A stretch of DNA of 64,000 nt from Rhodocyclaceae bacterium (GCA_016791105.1 JAEUNM010000098.1:30968-94967); one strand, 5' to 3'. Counted from the stretch's first letter, positions 28,366 through 37,504 are shown. Numbers and translations: made by a program. The notes: a model not told the origin generated them from the sequence alone.

Positions 28366-28764
28366 GTGACACTGGACTGGAAAGTGGCGGCTTTCGTGGC
28401 GGTCGCCGTGCTGGCCGTTTATCTGGGCTACAGCCTGTACCGGCTGAGCCAGTCCGCCGCCCGCGGCGCGGCGCCGGAGGCACCGCCCGCACCGGCACCC
28501 GAGCTCGCGCTGCGTGTGGACGAACTGGCGCGTGAATTGGCCGAATTGCGCGAACTTGTCGCCGCTTCACAACAAAACTGCGCAGACCTGCAGGAACAGA
28601 TCGACCGCCTGCGCCAGACACAGGGCACCGCGCCGCAATATGCCGAAGCACTGGTACTCGCGCGCCAGGGATTGCATGCCGAACAGATTGCGGAGCGCTG
28701 CGGCGTCGCCGTCGCGGAAGCCGAATTGCTGCTGGCGCTGGCACGCGGCGAGTCGCAAGCCTAA
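28366..28764 (+). CDS. DUF2802 family membrane-anchored protein (GTG start)
   Basis: This 132-residue protein has one N-terminal transmembrane helix (about 6-24), a Pro/Ala-rich linker and a coiled coil (ELALRVDELARELAELRELVA through QEQIDRLRQ). A C-terminal helix-turn-helix-like segment (LVLARQGLHAEQIAERCGVAVAEAELLLAL) follows, which is the DUF2802 mark. Translation starts at GTG 28366, 12 bases after metY. Function is unknown; in Pseudomonas a member is co-encoded with flagellar genes, which is not the case here. Confidence 0.65.
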   Translation: MTLDWKVAAFVAVAVLAVYLGYSLYRLSQSAARGAAPEAPPAPAPELALRVDELARELAELRELVAASQQNCADLQEQIDRLRQTQGTAPQYAEALVLARQGLHAEQIAERCGVAVAEAELLLALARGESQA

Positions 28765-28829
28765 GCCGCACAGCCTGCCGCGCCAGCCAGGGCCGGCACG
28801 GGAAAAACACAGTTGGGGGAGGAAAAGCG

Positions 28830-29594
28830 GTGGAAAGACTGGAGAACGAAGGCCGGCAGTCCGAACTGCCCCTGTCCGCCGCCGAGGCGGCACCCGCGCC
28901 GCGGCCCGAACCCGTAGCCGAGCCGCTCCCCGCCAGCACAGCCGAGCCGGCCGCCCCCGCAGCGGCCCCTGCTCCAGCGCGCCACGCTCCGGCCGCCATC
29001 GCAGCGCCCGAGCAACGCCGCAGCATCGCCCTGCGTGCCGGCGCGGCAGCGCTGGCCATCGTGGCACTGATAGGTGGCCTCGCCCTCTACGACCGCGCCC
29101 AGAAAGGCGACGAACTGCCGCCGGAGCCGCAGCAGGCGCCGCGCGCCAGCGGTAGTCTGCGCGACACTGGCAGCAAGCCGCAGGCGCCGGCAGCGGCGGC
29201 TGCCATGCCGGCGACCGCAAGTGAAAGCCGCACCACAGCGGACGCCCCGCCGCTACCGCCGGCAGCCGAAGCGGAACATACGGAAACCCCGCTGCGGCCT
29301 TCGCGCGCGGCCGAAACTGCGCCGGCCGCCGCCGCCACCCCGCCACCCGCCGCGGCGCCAGCCGGTTCCACGCAAAATTTCTATGTGCAGACCGGCGTAT
29401 TCACCGATCCGGCCCATGCCGATCAAATGCGCGCCCGCCTGGTCGCGGCCGGCGTGCCGGTGCAGCTGGAAACGCGTGTGCAGGTCGGCCCGTTCAATAG
29501 CCGCGCCGAGGCCTTGGCGGCGCAAAAGAAGCTCGCCGAACTGGGCATCGAAGGTTTACTCGTGCCGCCGCGCGGCCGCGCGCGCGGCCGCTGA
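28830..29594 (+). CDS. SPOR-domain protein (GTG start)
   Basis: This 254-residue protein has an Ala/Pro-rich cytoplasmic N-terminus (1-65), a transmembrane helix (about 69-86), and a long low-complexity Ala/Pro/Glu periplasmic linker. A C-terminal SPOR domain (about 178-250) begins QNFYVQTGVFTDPAHADQMRARL and contains RVQVGPFNSRAEALAAQKKL. SPOR domains bind denuded septal peptidoglycan, so a cell-division role is likely. The GTG start is supported by GGGGGAGGAAAAG just upstream. Confidence 0.82.
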   Translation: MERLENEGRQSELPLSAAEAAPAPRPEPVAEPLPASTAEPAAPAAAPAPARHAPAAIAAPEQRRSIALRAGAAALAIVALIGGLALYDRAQKGDELPPEPQQAPRASGSLRDTGSKPQAPAAAAAMPATASESRTTADAPPLPPAAEAEHTETPLRPSRAAETAPAAAATPPPAAAPAGSTQNFYVQTGVFTDPAHADQMRARLVAAGVPVQLETRVQVGPFNSRAEALAAQKKLAELGIEGLLVPPRGRARGR

Positions 29595-29684
29595 CGCAGA
29601 GGGTGGCGTGAAGCGGCGCGCAACCCTGGTCATGGCTGGGCGCGGTGGCCGCAACGCAGCGCGGCGGCGGCGGAACCTCGCGTC

Positions 29685-31676
29685 ATGACCAGTCCGGCCA
29701 CAAGCCCGGCGCAAGCCGCCGTAGCCATGCCGGAACGCCCCTCGGCCTGGCCTTGGGCGCTGCAGCGCCTGTTCCTGCTGGCTTTCCTGGCCGCCATAGG
29801 CGGCCTGATCTGGCTGCTCTACCAACGCGACCGCGACGAACAGCAAGCCACGCTGGTGAGCGACGTGCTCTGGCTGGAACAGAATTTCCACCTGCAGTTC
29901 GAGCGCAATGCCGAACTGCTACAGCGTTTTGGCGACGACTACGCCGCCGGCAGCCTGGACGGCGCGACACTGGACGCGCGTGCAGCCGCCGTGCGTCGCC
30001 TCACCCAGGGCACGACGCAAATCGTGCTGCTGGAAGGCGACGGAAAAGAGCGCGGTGCCTGGCCGCCCATGGCTGGAGAACTGACCGTGGGCGAGGCCCA
30101 GCCGGAGGTGCCGGCGCCAGCCGTCGCGCGGCTCGCGGCGGCCTTGGGGCGGCCGGTGTATTCGAACGCTTATGCGGTAGTGGGTGGCGATATTCAGTTT
30201 GAAGTGCACGTGCCGGCCTATCGCAACGGTCGCCCGGCGGCCACCGTTGTCGGCCTGTATTCACTGCGGAAAATGCTGGGCGAAGTGGTGCCCTGGTGGT
30301 TCGCGGAAAAATACCAGTTGAACGTGCTCGATTCGGGCGGCAACCTGCTCATGTCGAAAACCCAGGTCGAGGCGCGCCGCGACGCCGGCCTGCACCAGGT
30401 GGCGTTCGACCCGCCCGGTCACGGACTGGCATTGCAGGTGGTGGCGTTTCATCACGAAACCCGCGTGCTGCCGATTTTGCTGGTGGTCACCATCGCCGGC
30501 CTGGCGAGCGCCATGACCTGGAGTCTTTGGGTATTGCGCCGCCACGTGCTGAGCCGCTATGCGGCAGAAAAGGCGCTGCGCGACGAATATGCCTTCCGCA
30601 AGGCGATGGAAGATTCACTGCACACCGGTTTGCGCGCACGCGATCTGCAGGGGCGCGTCACTTACGTCAATCCGGCTTTCTGCCGCATGGTGGGCTGGCC
30701 TGCCGAGGAATTGGTGGGGCGCGCCCCGCCCATGCCCTACTGGCCGCCCGAGCACATGGATTTCCTGATTGAGGCGAACCAGCGCCTGCTCGGCGCGCCG
30801 GCCGGCACGCAGGGACTGGAGCTTAAATTCATGCGCCACAACGGCGAGCGCTTCGACGCCCTGATTTATGAGGCGCCGCTGATAGACGCGGCGGGCCGCC
30901 ATTGCGGCTGGATGGGCTCGGTGGTGGACATTACCGAGCGCCGCCGTACCGAAGAATTCGCTCGCGCCCAGCAGGAGCGCCTGCAGTTTACGGCCCGGCT
31001 GGTCACCATGGGCGAACTGGCGTCCGCGCTGGCACATGAGCTGAACCAGCCGCTGGCCGCCATTTCGAGTTACAGCACGGGCTGCATGAACCGCGCCGAA
31101 CAAGGTTTGCTCAAACCGGAAGAATTGCGCGATGCTTTATCCAAACTGTCGGCGCAGGCGCGCCGCGCCGGGCAAATCATACGGCGCGTGCACGACTTCG
31201 TGCGGCGCTCGGAACCCCGGCGCGAACAGCAGCCGGTGGCGGCCCTGGTCGAAGACGCCGCCGGTCTGCTCGAAGCGGACGCGCGCCGGCGCGGCGTAGC
31301 GCTGGTGCTGGACATGGAGCCGGATTTGCCGCAGGTAAATATGGACCGCGTCATGATCGAACAGGTGCTCGTGAATATCCTGCGCAATGCCATGGACGCG
31401 ATGCAGGATACGGCCCCGCCGGATCGCGCGCTGCACCTTGGCGTGCGGCGATCCGGCAGCGGTGTCGAATTGAGCGTGGCCGATCGCGGCTGCGGCATCG
31501 CGCCCGAAGTAGCCAACCGCCTGTTCGACGCCTTCTTCACCACCAAGCGTGACGGCATGGGCATGGGCCTCAATATTTGCCGCTCCATCATGGAATTGCA
31601 CCACGGCAAACTGTGGTTCGAGGCGCGCGACGGTGGCGGTACGGTATTCCACCTGTATTTGCCTGGAGCGGATTAA
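29685..31676 (+). CDS. PAS sensor histidine kinase, DctS/FixL-like
   Basis: This membrane sensor (663 aa) has a helix near 25-44, a periplasmic sensor of about 220 residues and a second helix near 265-285. A PAS domain follows (MEDSLHTGLRARDLQGRVTYVNPAFCRMVGW), then a kinase core with the H-box SALAHELNQPLAAISSY, ILRNAMDAM and GMGMGLNICRSI. The HELNQPL H-box is the DctB/DctS/FixL class. It is followed after 4 bases by a FixJ-type regulator. A TRAP dicarboxylate transporter lies 3.4 kb downstream, as expected if this is DctS. Confidence 0.8.
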   Translation: MTSPATSPAQAAVAMPERPSAWPWALQRLFLLAFLAAIGGLIWLLYQRDRDEQQATLVSDVLWLEQNFHLQFERNAELLQRFGDDYAAGSLDGATLDARAAAVRRLTQGTTQIVLLEGDGKERGAWPPMAGELTVGEAQPEVPAPAVARLAAALGRPVYSNAYAVVGGDIQFEVHVPAYRNGRPAATVVGLYSLRKMLGEVVPWWFAEKYQLNVLDSGGNLLMSKTQVEARRDAGLHQVAFDPPGHGLALQVVAFHHETRVLPILLVVTIAGLASAMTWSLWVLRRHVLSRYAAEKALRDEYAFRKAMEDSLHTGLRARDLQGRVTYVNPAFCRMVGWPAEELVGRAPPMPYWPPEHMDFLIEANQRLLGAPAGTQGLELKFMRHNGERFDALIYEAPLIDAAGRHCGWMGSVVDITERRRTEEFARAQQERLQFTARLVTMGELASALAHELNQPLAAISSYSTGCMNRAEQGLLKPEELRDALSKLSAQARRAGQIIRRVHDFVRRSEPRREQQPVAALVEDAAGLLEADARRRGVALVLDMEPDLPQVNMDRVMIEQVLVNILRNAMDAMQDTAPPDRALHLGVRRSGSGVELSVADRGCGIAPEVANRLFDAFFTTKRDGMGMGLNICRSIMELHHGKLWFEARDGGGTVFHLYLPGAD

Positions 31677-31680
31677 GGAC

Positions 31681-32298
31681 ATGGACGGCGTGGTGATCGT
31701 GGAAGACGACGAGGCGATGCGCGATGCCCTGGTGTGGTTGTTCGCGTCGCGCAATGTGGAAACCTGCGCTTACGCCTCGGCGGAACATTTTCTCGCCGCC
31801 TGCGGCGCCGACGGGGCCGGCTGCACGGCCGCCTGCCTGGTGCTGGACGTGCGCCTATCCGGCATGAGCGGGCCGGAACTGTTCCGCCAGTTGCGCACCG
31901 GCGGCTTCGACGTACCGGTCATTTTTCTGACCGGACACGGCGACATACCGCTCGCCGTGGCGGCACTCAAGGACGGCGCCTTCGATTTTCTGGAAAAGCC
32001 CTTCGACGACAACTATCTGGTCGATCGCGCACTGATCGCGCTGGAACAGCACCGCCGGCGGCTGGGCGAACGTGCCGGGGCGGCCGCCATCGAAACCCGG
32101 CTGGCCAGTCTGAGCACGCGCGAGCGCGAGGTAATGGACTTGATTTTGGCCGGCCGGCTCAACAAGCAGATCGCCGACGATCTGGGCGTATCGATACGCA
32201 CGGTGGAAGTACACCGCTCGCGGGTATTCGAGAAGATGGGCGCGCGCGCGGCGGTGGACCTCGCGCGCCTCATGAAGGACTACAACGAGCGCAACTAA
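31681..32298 (+). CDS. FixJ/DctR-type response regulator
   Basis: This 205-residue regulator has a receiver with phospho-acceptor Asp56 (LVLDVRLSGMSG), Thr in FLTGHGDIP, Lys in FLEKPFDD, and a C-terminal LuxR-type helix-turn-helix (LSTREREVMDLILAGRLNKQIADDLGVSIRTVEVHRSRV). It belongs to the FixJ/TtrR/DctR group. ATG at 31681, 4 bases after the kinase stop, gives a normal receiver start; the longer upstream frame overlaps the kinase. Probable targets are the dctPQM genes. Confidence 0.85.
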   Translation: MDGVVIVEDDEAMRDALVWLFASRNVETCAYASAEHFLAACGADGAGCTAACLVLDVRLSGMSGPELFRQLRTGGFDVPVIFLTGHGDIPLAVAALKDGAFDFLEKPFDDNYLVDRALIALEQHRRRLGERAGAAAIETRLASLSTREREVMDLILAGRLNKQIADDLGVSIRTVEVHRSRVFEKMGARAAVDLARLMKDYNERN

Positions 32299-32308
32299 AC
32301 GCCCGGAC

Positions 32309-32968
32309 TTATTTCGGCTGCTTGACGATGCGCAGATAGGGCTTGGGCGCTTTCCAGCCGTCCGGGAATTTTTTGCGCGCGTCCTCGTCGGACACCGCCG
32401 GCACGATGATCACGTCCTCGCCCTGTTTCCAATTCACCGGCGTGGCAACCTTGTGCTTGGCCGTGAGCTGGCAGGAATCGAGCACCCGCAGCACTTCGTC
32501 GAAATTGCGCCCGGTGCTCATCGGATAGGTAATCATCAGTTTGATTTTCTTGTCCGGGCCGATGATGAATACCGAACGCACGGTGGCATTATCGGCCGCG
32601 GTACGCCCCTTGGACGTGCCCGGCGTTTCCGGGTGAATCATGTCGTACAGCTTGGCCACCGCAAGATCGGTGTCGCCGATGATGGGATAGTTGGGCGCGG
32701 CGCCCTGTGTTTCTTCTATGTCCTTGGCCCAGCGCGCGTGGTCGTCGACCGGGTCTATGGACAGGCCGATCACCTTGGTATTGCGCTTCGTGAATTCCGG
32801 CTGCAGCCTGGCCATATAGCCCAGTTCGGTGGTGCAGACCGGCGTGAAATCTTTGGGGTGGGAAAACAATATGGCCCAGCCGTCGCCTATCCACTCATGA
32901 AAACGGATGGTGCCCTGGGTGGTCTGGGCGGTGAAATCCGGTGCTTCTTCATTGATGTGCAATGACAT
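32309..32968 (-). CDS. 1-Cys peroxiredoxin (Prx6/AhpC family)
   Basis: This 219-residue peroxide reductase has the peroxidatic Cys45 in HPKDFTPVCTTELG. The long C-terminal domain (VATPVNWKQGEDVIIVPAVSDEDARKKFP) is typical of Prx6-type 1-Cys enzymes, and no resolving Cys of the 2-Cys type is present. ATG at 32968 is preceded by GAAAGGAATCAG. The gene converges with dctR-like (10 bases between stops). It detoxifies hydrogen peroxide or organic peroxides in the cytoplasm. Confidence 0.9.
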   Translation of the reverse strand: MSLHINEEAPDFTAQTTQGTIRFHEWIGDGWAILFSHPKDFTPVCTTELGYMARLQPEFTKRNTKVIGLSIDPVDDHARWAKDIEETQGAAPNYPIIGDTDLAVAKLYDMIHPETPGTSKGRTAADNATVRSVFIIGPDKKIKLMITYPMSTGRNFDEVLRVLDSCQLTAKHKVATPVNWKQGEDVIIVPAVSDEDARKKFPDGWKAPKPYLRIVKQPK

Positions 32969-33098
32969 GCTGATTCCTTTCACGGCGTGTTGGCGTACCT
33001 TGTTGCGGCACGCGTTTGCGTGGCCCCCGCGCGCGCGCCTGCGGCTACGCGCGTTCCGCACCGTGACTAATCCGGCATTTGTCCGCGCGGCGGACCGG

Positions 33099-33138
33099 CC
33101 CTTGCGGTCGGGCGTGCCGCCACGCCCGACCGCAAGGG
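33099..33138. repeat. Perfect 18-bp inverted repeat
   Basis: Arms CCCTTGCGGTCGGGCGTG (33099-33116) and its exact complement (33121-33138) are separated by CCGC. The element lies between the stop of the c-di-GMP gene (33205) and the start of the peroxiredoxin gene (32968), both on the minus strand. There is no T-run on either side. It could act as a terminator-like hairpin or be a REP-type repeat. The remainder of this 236-base gap shows no gene. Confidence 0.6.
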
Positions 33139-33204
33139 TCAAGCATGTGCAAGGAGGCAAACAGCGGGGCTTTTAATGCGGATCGGAAACGGCGTGATCT
33201 GATT

Positions 33205-35346
33205 CTAGCAGCCGTCCGCCGCGATCGCGGGCGGCCGATAAGCGGCCATGAATGCCGTCATGCGGTCTTCCGGCATGGGTGCGGCAATCAGGTAACCCTG
33301 CGCTTCGCCACAGCCCTGGGCCGCCAGCAGCGCAAGCTGTTCGGCATTTTCGACGCCTTCGGCTATCACCGCCAGCGAGAGCCCGTGCGCCAGGGCGATG
33401 ATGGCGCGCACGATCTGGCCGTCATGGGCGCCGCGGCTCATGCGCTGTACGAAAGAGCGGTCTATCTTCAGGCGGTCGATCGGAAAGCGCGACAAATAAG
33501 CCAGGCTGGAATAGCCGGTGCCGAAATCGTCGATGGATATTTGGACGCCCAGCGCTTTGATGCGCAACAACAAATCTATCGTGTCGGCGGCTTCCTGCAT
33601 GAGGTCGCTTTCAGTAATTTCCAGTTCCAGCCGGGCTGGGTCGAGGCCGGTTTCTGCCAGCACGCCGGCAATCTGCTCCACCAGTTGCGCATCGTGCAAC
33701 TGGCGCACCGATAGATTTACCGCCACCCGCGTCGATGCGCCCCAGGCCTGCGGCCAGCGCGCGGCATCCCGGCAGGCGCGGCGCAATACCCACACGCCCA
33801 GCGGCCGGATCAGACCTGTCTCTTCCGCCACCGGAATGAAGGTCAAGGGCGGCACCATGCCTTTGACCGGATGTTGCCAGCGCACCAGGGCTTCCCAGCC
33901 GGCCACGCGCCCGCTTGCGATGTCGATCTGCGGCTGATAGTGCAGGCGCAATTCATCGCGCTCCAACGCGCACTGCAGTTCCTGTTCAAGGGCCAGGCGC
34001 TCCTGCGCCAGACGCGTCATGGCAGCATCGTAAAACGCGATGCCGTGGTGTTCGGATTTGGCGCGATGCATGGCGGCATCGGCGTTACGCAGCAAAGCCG
34101 GGAAATCGCTGCCGTCACGCGGAAAGGCCGCCACGCCCAGGCTGGCCGTGGCCTGGTAGCTGCGGCCTTCGATCAGATAGGGCTGGCACACGGCCGCACG
34201 CAATTGTTCCGCCACCATGCGCGCGTCTTCGGGTTGCCGGCATTCCGCGAGCAGCACGGCGAAACAGTCGCCGGCCAGGCGCGCGACGGTATCGGCGCGC
34301 CGCAAACCGCCGCGCAGCCGCCGCGCCACCTCGCACAGCAAGGCGTCGCCAAAGGTACGGCCATACACCTCGTTGGCGCGCGAAAAGCGGTCTATGTCGG
34401 CGATCACCAGTGCCGGCTCGCTGCCGTTGCGATGCGCGCGCGCCAAAGCCTGGGTGGTGCGGTCTTCCAGCAGCGTGCGGTTGGGCAGGCGCGTGAGCGG
34501 GTCGTAGTTGGACAGGCTGGCGATGCGGGTTTCATAGGCCCGGCGCTCGCGCAGATCGCGCGCGATGCCGGAGTAGTACTCCACCACACCGGCGTCGTCG
34601 CGGTGCGCGATCAGCACCTGGGACACCGGGACTTCTTCGCCATCCGCCGCAAGTAAGGCCAGTTCGCCATGCCATGCGCCCGCCGCACGCGCGGTGGGGA
34701 AAGCGGTTTTGGTGAGCACCTCGTGCGCCCAGGCGGGATAGTGCAAATGCACCGGCAGGCCGCCAAGTTGCTCAAATTCCAGTCCGAGCAGCGCGAGGCC
34801 GGCCGCGTTGGCGTAGCGCAAGCGTTGTTCGCGGTCACAAATCCAGACGAAATCCGGCGTGACTTCGAGAATTTCGGCCAGTTGCCGGCGTGCGCGCTCG
34901 GCGGCGCGCCGCGCCCGGCGCCCCTCGGCCTCGGCAACGGCGCGCACCAGTGCGGGGGCGAGGCGGTCCGGCCGCGATTTGAATATGTAATCGACCGCAC
35001 CGCCCTTGAGGGCTTCGATGGCATCGGCTTCGTTCAGCGTGCCGGACAGAAATATGAAGGGCAGGTCGGGCGCCTCGCTGCGCGCCAGTTCCAGCACGCG
35101 CCAGCCGTCCAGGCCGGGCATGGCGAGGTCGGACAAAATCACGTCGGGCCGGAACTGCGCCAGCGCGGCAAGAAAATCGGCTTCAGTCCATACCCGCAAC
35201 CAGTCTGCCGCGATGTTCCGGCGCTCCAGTTCCAGGCGCGCCAGTTCGGCGTCGCATTCCACGTCTTCGACCAGCAATATGCGCAGCGAAGCCGCCGCTG
35301 GGCCTGCAGGATTGGGCAACGCAGGCAAAGTATCAATGATGGGCAT
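33205..35346 (-). CDS. Response regulator with PAS, degenerate GGDEF and EAL domains
   Basis: This 713-residue soluble protein has a receiver (phospho-acceptor Asp73 in ILSDLAMPGLDG, Lys in YIFKSRPDRL), a PAS domain (about 160-280) and a GGDEF domain whose signature reads AGDCF (near 359) instead of GGDEF. Its EAL domain is complete: GWEALVRWQHP (near 484), ELEITESDLM and DDFGTGYSSLAYL (near 605). It is thus probably a c-di-GMP phosphodiesterase controlled by phosphorylation. ATG at 35346 was chosen over 35385 because the receiver begins normally after it. It diverges from dctP. Confidence 0.87.
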   Translation of the reverse strand: MPIIDTLPALPNPAGPAAASLRILLVEDVECDAELARLELERRNIAADWLRVWTEADFLAALAQFRPDVILSDLAMPGLDGWRVLELARSEAPDLPFIFLSGTLNEADAIEALKGGAVDYIFKSRPDRLAPALVRAVAEAEGRRARRAAERARRQLAEILEVTPDFVWICDREQRLRYANAAGLALLGLEFEQLGGLPVHLHYPAWAHEVLTKTAFPTARAAGAWHGELALLAADGEEVPVSQVLIAHRDDAGVVEYYSGIARDLRERRAYETRIASLSNYDPLTRLPNRTLLEDRTTQALARAHRNGSEPALVIADIDRFSRANEVYGRTFGDALLCEVARRLRGGLRRADTVARLAGDCFAVLLAECRQPEDARMVAEQLRAAVCQPYLIEGRSYQATASLGVAAFPRDGSDFPALLRNADAAMHRAKSEHHGIAFYDAAMTRLAQERLALEQELQCALERDELRLHYQPQIDIASGRVAGWEALVRWQHPVKGMVPPLTFIPVAEETGLIRPLGVWVLRRACRDAARWPQAWGASTRVAVNLSVRQLHDAQLVEQIAGVLAETGLDPARLELEITESDLMQEAADTIDLLLRIKALGVQISIDDFGTGYSSLAYLSRFPIDRLKIDRSFVQRMSRGAHDGQIVRAIIALAHGLSLAVIAEGVENAEQLALLAAQGCGEAQGYLIAAPMPEDRMTAFMAAYRPPAIAADGC

Positions 35347-35698
35347 GGTGTCAGGTAATCGACGCCCCGCGGCGTTTCGTCGCACTTTGCAACGCGGCGC
35401 AGGTTCGGCAAGTGTCTGGCGCTAGTTTGCAGACTGGGCCGCGCAGGCGTCAAGCGCCGCACGCGGGCCAGGAATCTGGCTGTTGCGGGCAGCAGCAAAG
35501 ATACGTGCGCCGCTCCCGCAAGCCCCGCTCGGGGAACTCACTGCGGAAACCCACAATTCACAGCGCAAGTGGATTGCAAGACAATGCGCAAGCTGACCGA
35601 GCCGCTGCGGGCCTTCCCACAACACCGCGCGCCCTCTGGGTGCATCGAGCCGGCAGCTGGAACAGCAGGACAATTTCGAGAGCCAACAGGAGGAATTC
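35347..35698. other. Divergent intergenic region upstream of dctP
   Basis: This 352-base gap holds no credible gene. A strong AGGAGGAATTC ribosome binding site ends it just before dctP. A short GCCCCG/CGGGG hairpin is visible near 35524-35537. No clear sigma70 promoter or regulator box could be assigned; a sigma54-like sequence near 35417 has the wrong spacing. Confidence 0.4.
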
Positions 35699-36703
35699 AT
35701 GAAATTTTCAGCGCTAGTATTCGGTCTCGCCACGCTTGCCGCCCTGCCGACCGCCTTTGCGGACAGCCCGGTCGTCATCAAATTCAGCCACGTCGTCGCA
35801 ACCGATACGCCCAAGGGCAAGGCCGCCGACTTTTTCGCCAAACGTGCTGCCGAACTGACCGGCAACAAGGTGAAGGTGGAAGTCTATCCGAACAGCCAGT
35901 TGTACAAGGACAAGGAGGAAATGGAGGCGCTGCAGCTGGGCGCCGTGCAGATGCTGGCGCCCTCGCTGGCCAAATTCGGCCCCATAGGCGTGAAGGAATT
36001 CGAAGCTTTCGATCTGCCCTTCATATTCGACAATTACGAAGAACTGCACAAGATCACGAGTGGCCCGGTCGGAAAGAATCTGTTCAAGAAGCTCGAATCC
36101 AAGGGCATCGTCGGACTGGCCTTCTGGGATAACGGCTTCAAGGCATTTTCCGCCAATTCCCCCGTCAAGCAGTCGGGCGACCTGAAAGGTAAAAAGCTGC
36201 GCGTACAGTCTTCCAAGGTGCTGGAAGAACAGATGCGCACCCTGGGCGCGCTGCCGCAGTCCATGGCGTTTTCCGAGGTGTATCAGGCACTGCAGACCGG
36301 CGTGGTGGACGGCACGGAAAACCCGCCATCCAATTTCTACACGCAAAAAATGCATGAAGTGCAGAAATACCTGAGCCTGACCGACCACGGCTATCTGGGT
36401 TACGCCGTCATCACGAACAGGAAATTCTGGGAAGGCCTGCCCGCCGATGTGCGCGGCAAGCTCGACCAGGCCATGAAAGAAGCCACCGACTACGCCAACA
36501 AGATCGCCAGGGAAGAAAACGAGGCGGCCGTGCAAGCGGTGAAGAAGAGCGGCAAGACCGAAGTGTACGTGCCGACCAAGGAAGAGCGCCTGGCGTTCAA
36601 GAAAGCCCTGGTGCCGGTGCATCAGAAGATGGAATCGCGCATCGGCAAGGAAACCTTGCAGGAAATCTACAAGGAAACCAATTTCGATCCGTCCAAGCTG
36701 TAA
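35699..36703 (+). CDS. dctP: TRAP transporter solute-binding protein DctP
   Basis: DctP (334 aa) is a periplasmic C4-dicarboxylate binding protein. It has a signal peptide (1-20, ending TAFA), the VIKFSHVVATDTPKGKAADFF start, LRVQSSKVLEEQMRTLGALPQSMAFSEVYQALQTGVVDGTENPP around the ligand Arg/Asn, and a C-terminal long helix. The VQ(S)SK... Arg in KLRVQ is the conserved carboxylate-binding Arg. Likely ligands are succinate, fumarate and malate, inferred from close resemblance to DctP and from the DctS/R pair nearby. Confidence 0.9.
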   Translation: MKFSALVFGLATLAALPTAFADSPVVIKFSHVVATDTPKGKAADFFAKRAAELTGNKVKVEVYPNSQLYKDKEEMEALQLGAVQMLAPSLAKFGPIGVKEFEAFDLPFIFDNYEELHKITSGPVGKNLFKKLESKGIVGLAFWDNGFKAFSANSPVKQSGDLKGKKLRVQSSKVLEEQMRTLGALPQSMAFSEVYQALQTGVVDGTENPPSNFYTQKMHEVQKYLSLTDHGYLGYAVITNRKFWEGLPADVRGKLDQAMKEATDYANKIAREENEAAVQAVKKSGKTEVYVPTKEERLAFKKALVPVHQKMESRIGKETLQEIYKETNFDPSKL

Positions 36704-36711
36704 GCGCACCG

Positions 36712-36786
36712 CCGGCCCGCGCGGCCGGTTCCATAAGGAGGGCGGGCCGCAAGGTCCGCCGCTGGCGGCGCCCCGACACGGGCGCC
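36712..36786 (+). other. Two hairpins between dctP and dctQ
   Basis: CCGGCC/GGCCGG (36712-36717 with 36723-36728) and GGCGCCC/GGGCGCC (36767-36773 with 36780-36786) form two stable stems in the 105-base gap. Neither has a T-run. They may stabilise the upstream dctP message or lower readthrough, giving more binding protein than membrane subunits. Confidence 0.4.
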
Positions 36787-36808
36787 GGCTCGCTGGCTGG
36801 AGACAAAA

Positions 36809-37504
36809 ATGATGAAAATTCTTGACCACCTCGAGGAGTGGCTCATTACGCTGCTCATCGGCGGTGCGACGCTCATTACATTCACCGCGGTGGTGCACCG
36901 CTATATGTCGGGATATGCCATCCCGGGCCTGCAGGACTGGCTGTTGTCGCTCAACTTCAGTTGGGCGCAGGAACTGACCATCATCATGTTCGTGTGGATG
37001 GCCAAGTTCGGCGCGGCCTACGGCGTGCGCACCGGCGTACACGTGGGCGTGGACGTGCTCATCAACAAGCTGCAGGACAAGAACCGCGCCAAATTCGTGC
37101 TGTTCGGACTTGCCGCGGGCGCACTATTCACCGGCGTCGTCGCCACCCTGGGTGCGCATTTCGTGTGGGAAAACGGCGCCCACTACAGCTTCCTGCAGTG
37201 GCTGGGCAAAGACACCGGCGACCTGCCCGATCCGCCCACCACGCCCGACCTGGAATGGCCAACCTGGATGGTTTATAGCGCCGTGCCCCTGGGTTCGTCG
37301 CTCATGTGTTTCCGCTTCCTGCAGGTAGCGGTGGGCTTCATCCGCACGGGTGAATTGCCGCACCACGACCACAGCCACGTCGACGGCCTGGAAGAAGAAA
37401 ACGAAGTGCCGAAGGACGTGAACTGGTACGGGATGGACGACAACACCCACCCGCACGATCTCACGCACAAGCCGCATGGCGAACCCCGGGAGCCGCGCTC
37501 ATGA
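36809..37504 (+). CDS. dctQ: TRAP transporter small membrane subunit DctQ with His-rich tail
   Basis: DctQ (231 aa) has four hydrophobic helices and the family segment FSWAQELTIIMFVWMAKFGAAYGVRTGVHVGVDVLI. It is longer than usual because of an acidic Pro-rich loop (about 133-152) and a hydrophilic C-terminal tail of about 45 residues with eight His (HHDHSH, THPHD, THKPH). The tail may bind metal or be merely lineage-specific. The ATG overlaps nothing upstream; its stop overlaps dctM by 4 bases. Confidence 0.88.
   Translation: MMKILDHLEEWLITLLIGGATLITFTAVVHRYMSGYAIPGLQDWLLSLNFSWAQELTIIMFVWMAKFGAAYGVRTGVHVGVDVLINKLQDKNRAKFVLFGLAAGALFTGVVATLGAHFVWENGAHYSFLQWLGKDTGDLPDPPTTPDLEWPTWMVYSAVPLGSSLMCFRFLQVAVGFIRTGELPHHDHSHVDGLEEENEVPKDVNWYGMDDNTHPHDLTHKPHGEPREPRS

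Noticed and set aside
35417..35430. A sigma54-like TGGC...TTGC upstream of dctP
   Set aside because: GG and GC are nine, not ten, bases apart, which sigma54 tolerates poorly, and the -24 half is TGGCGC.
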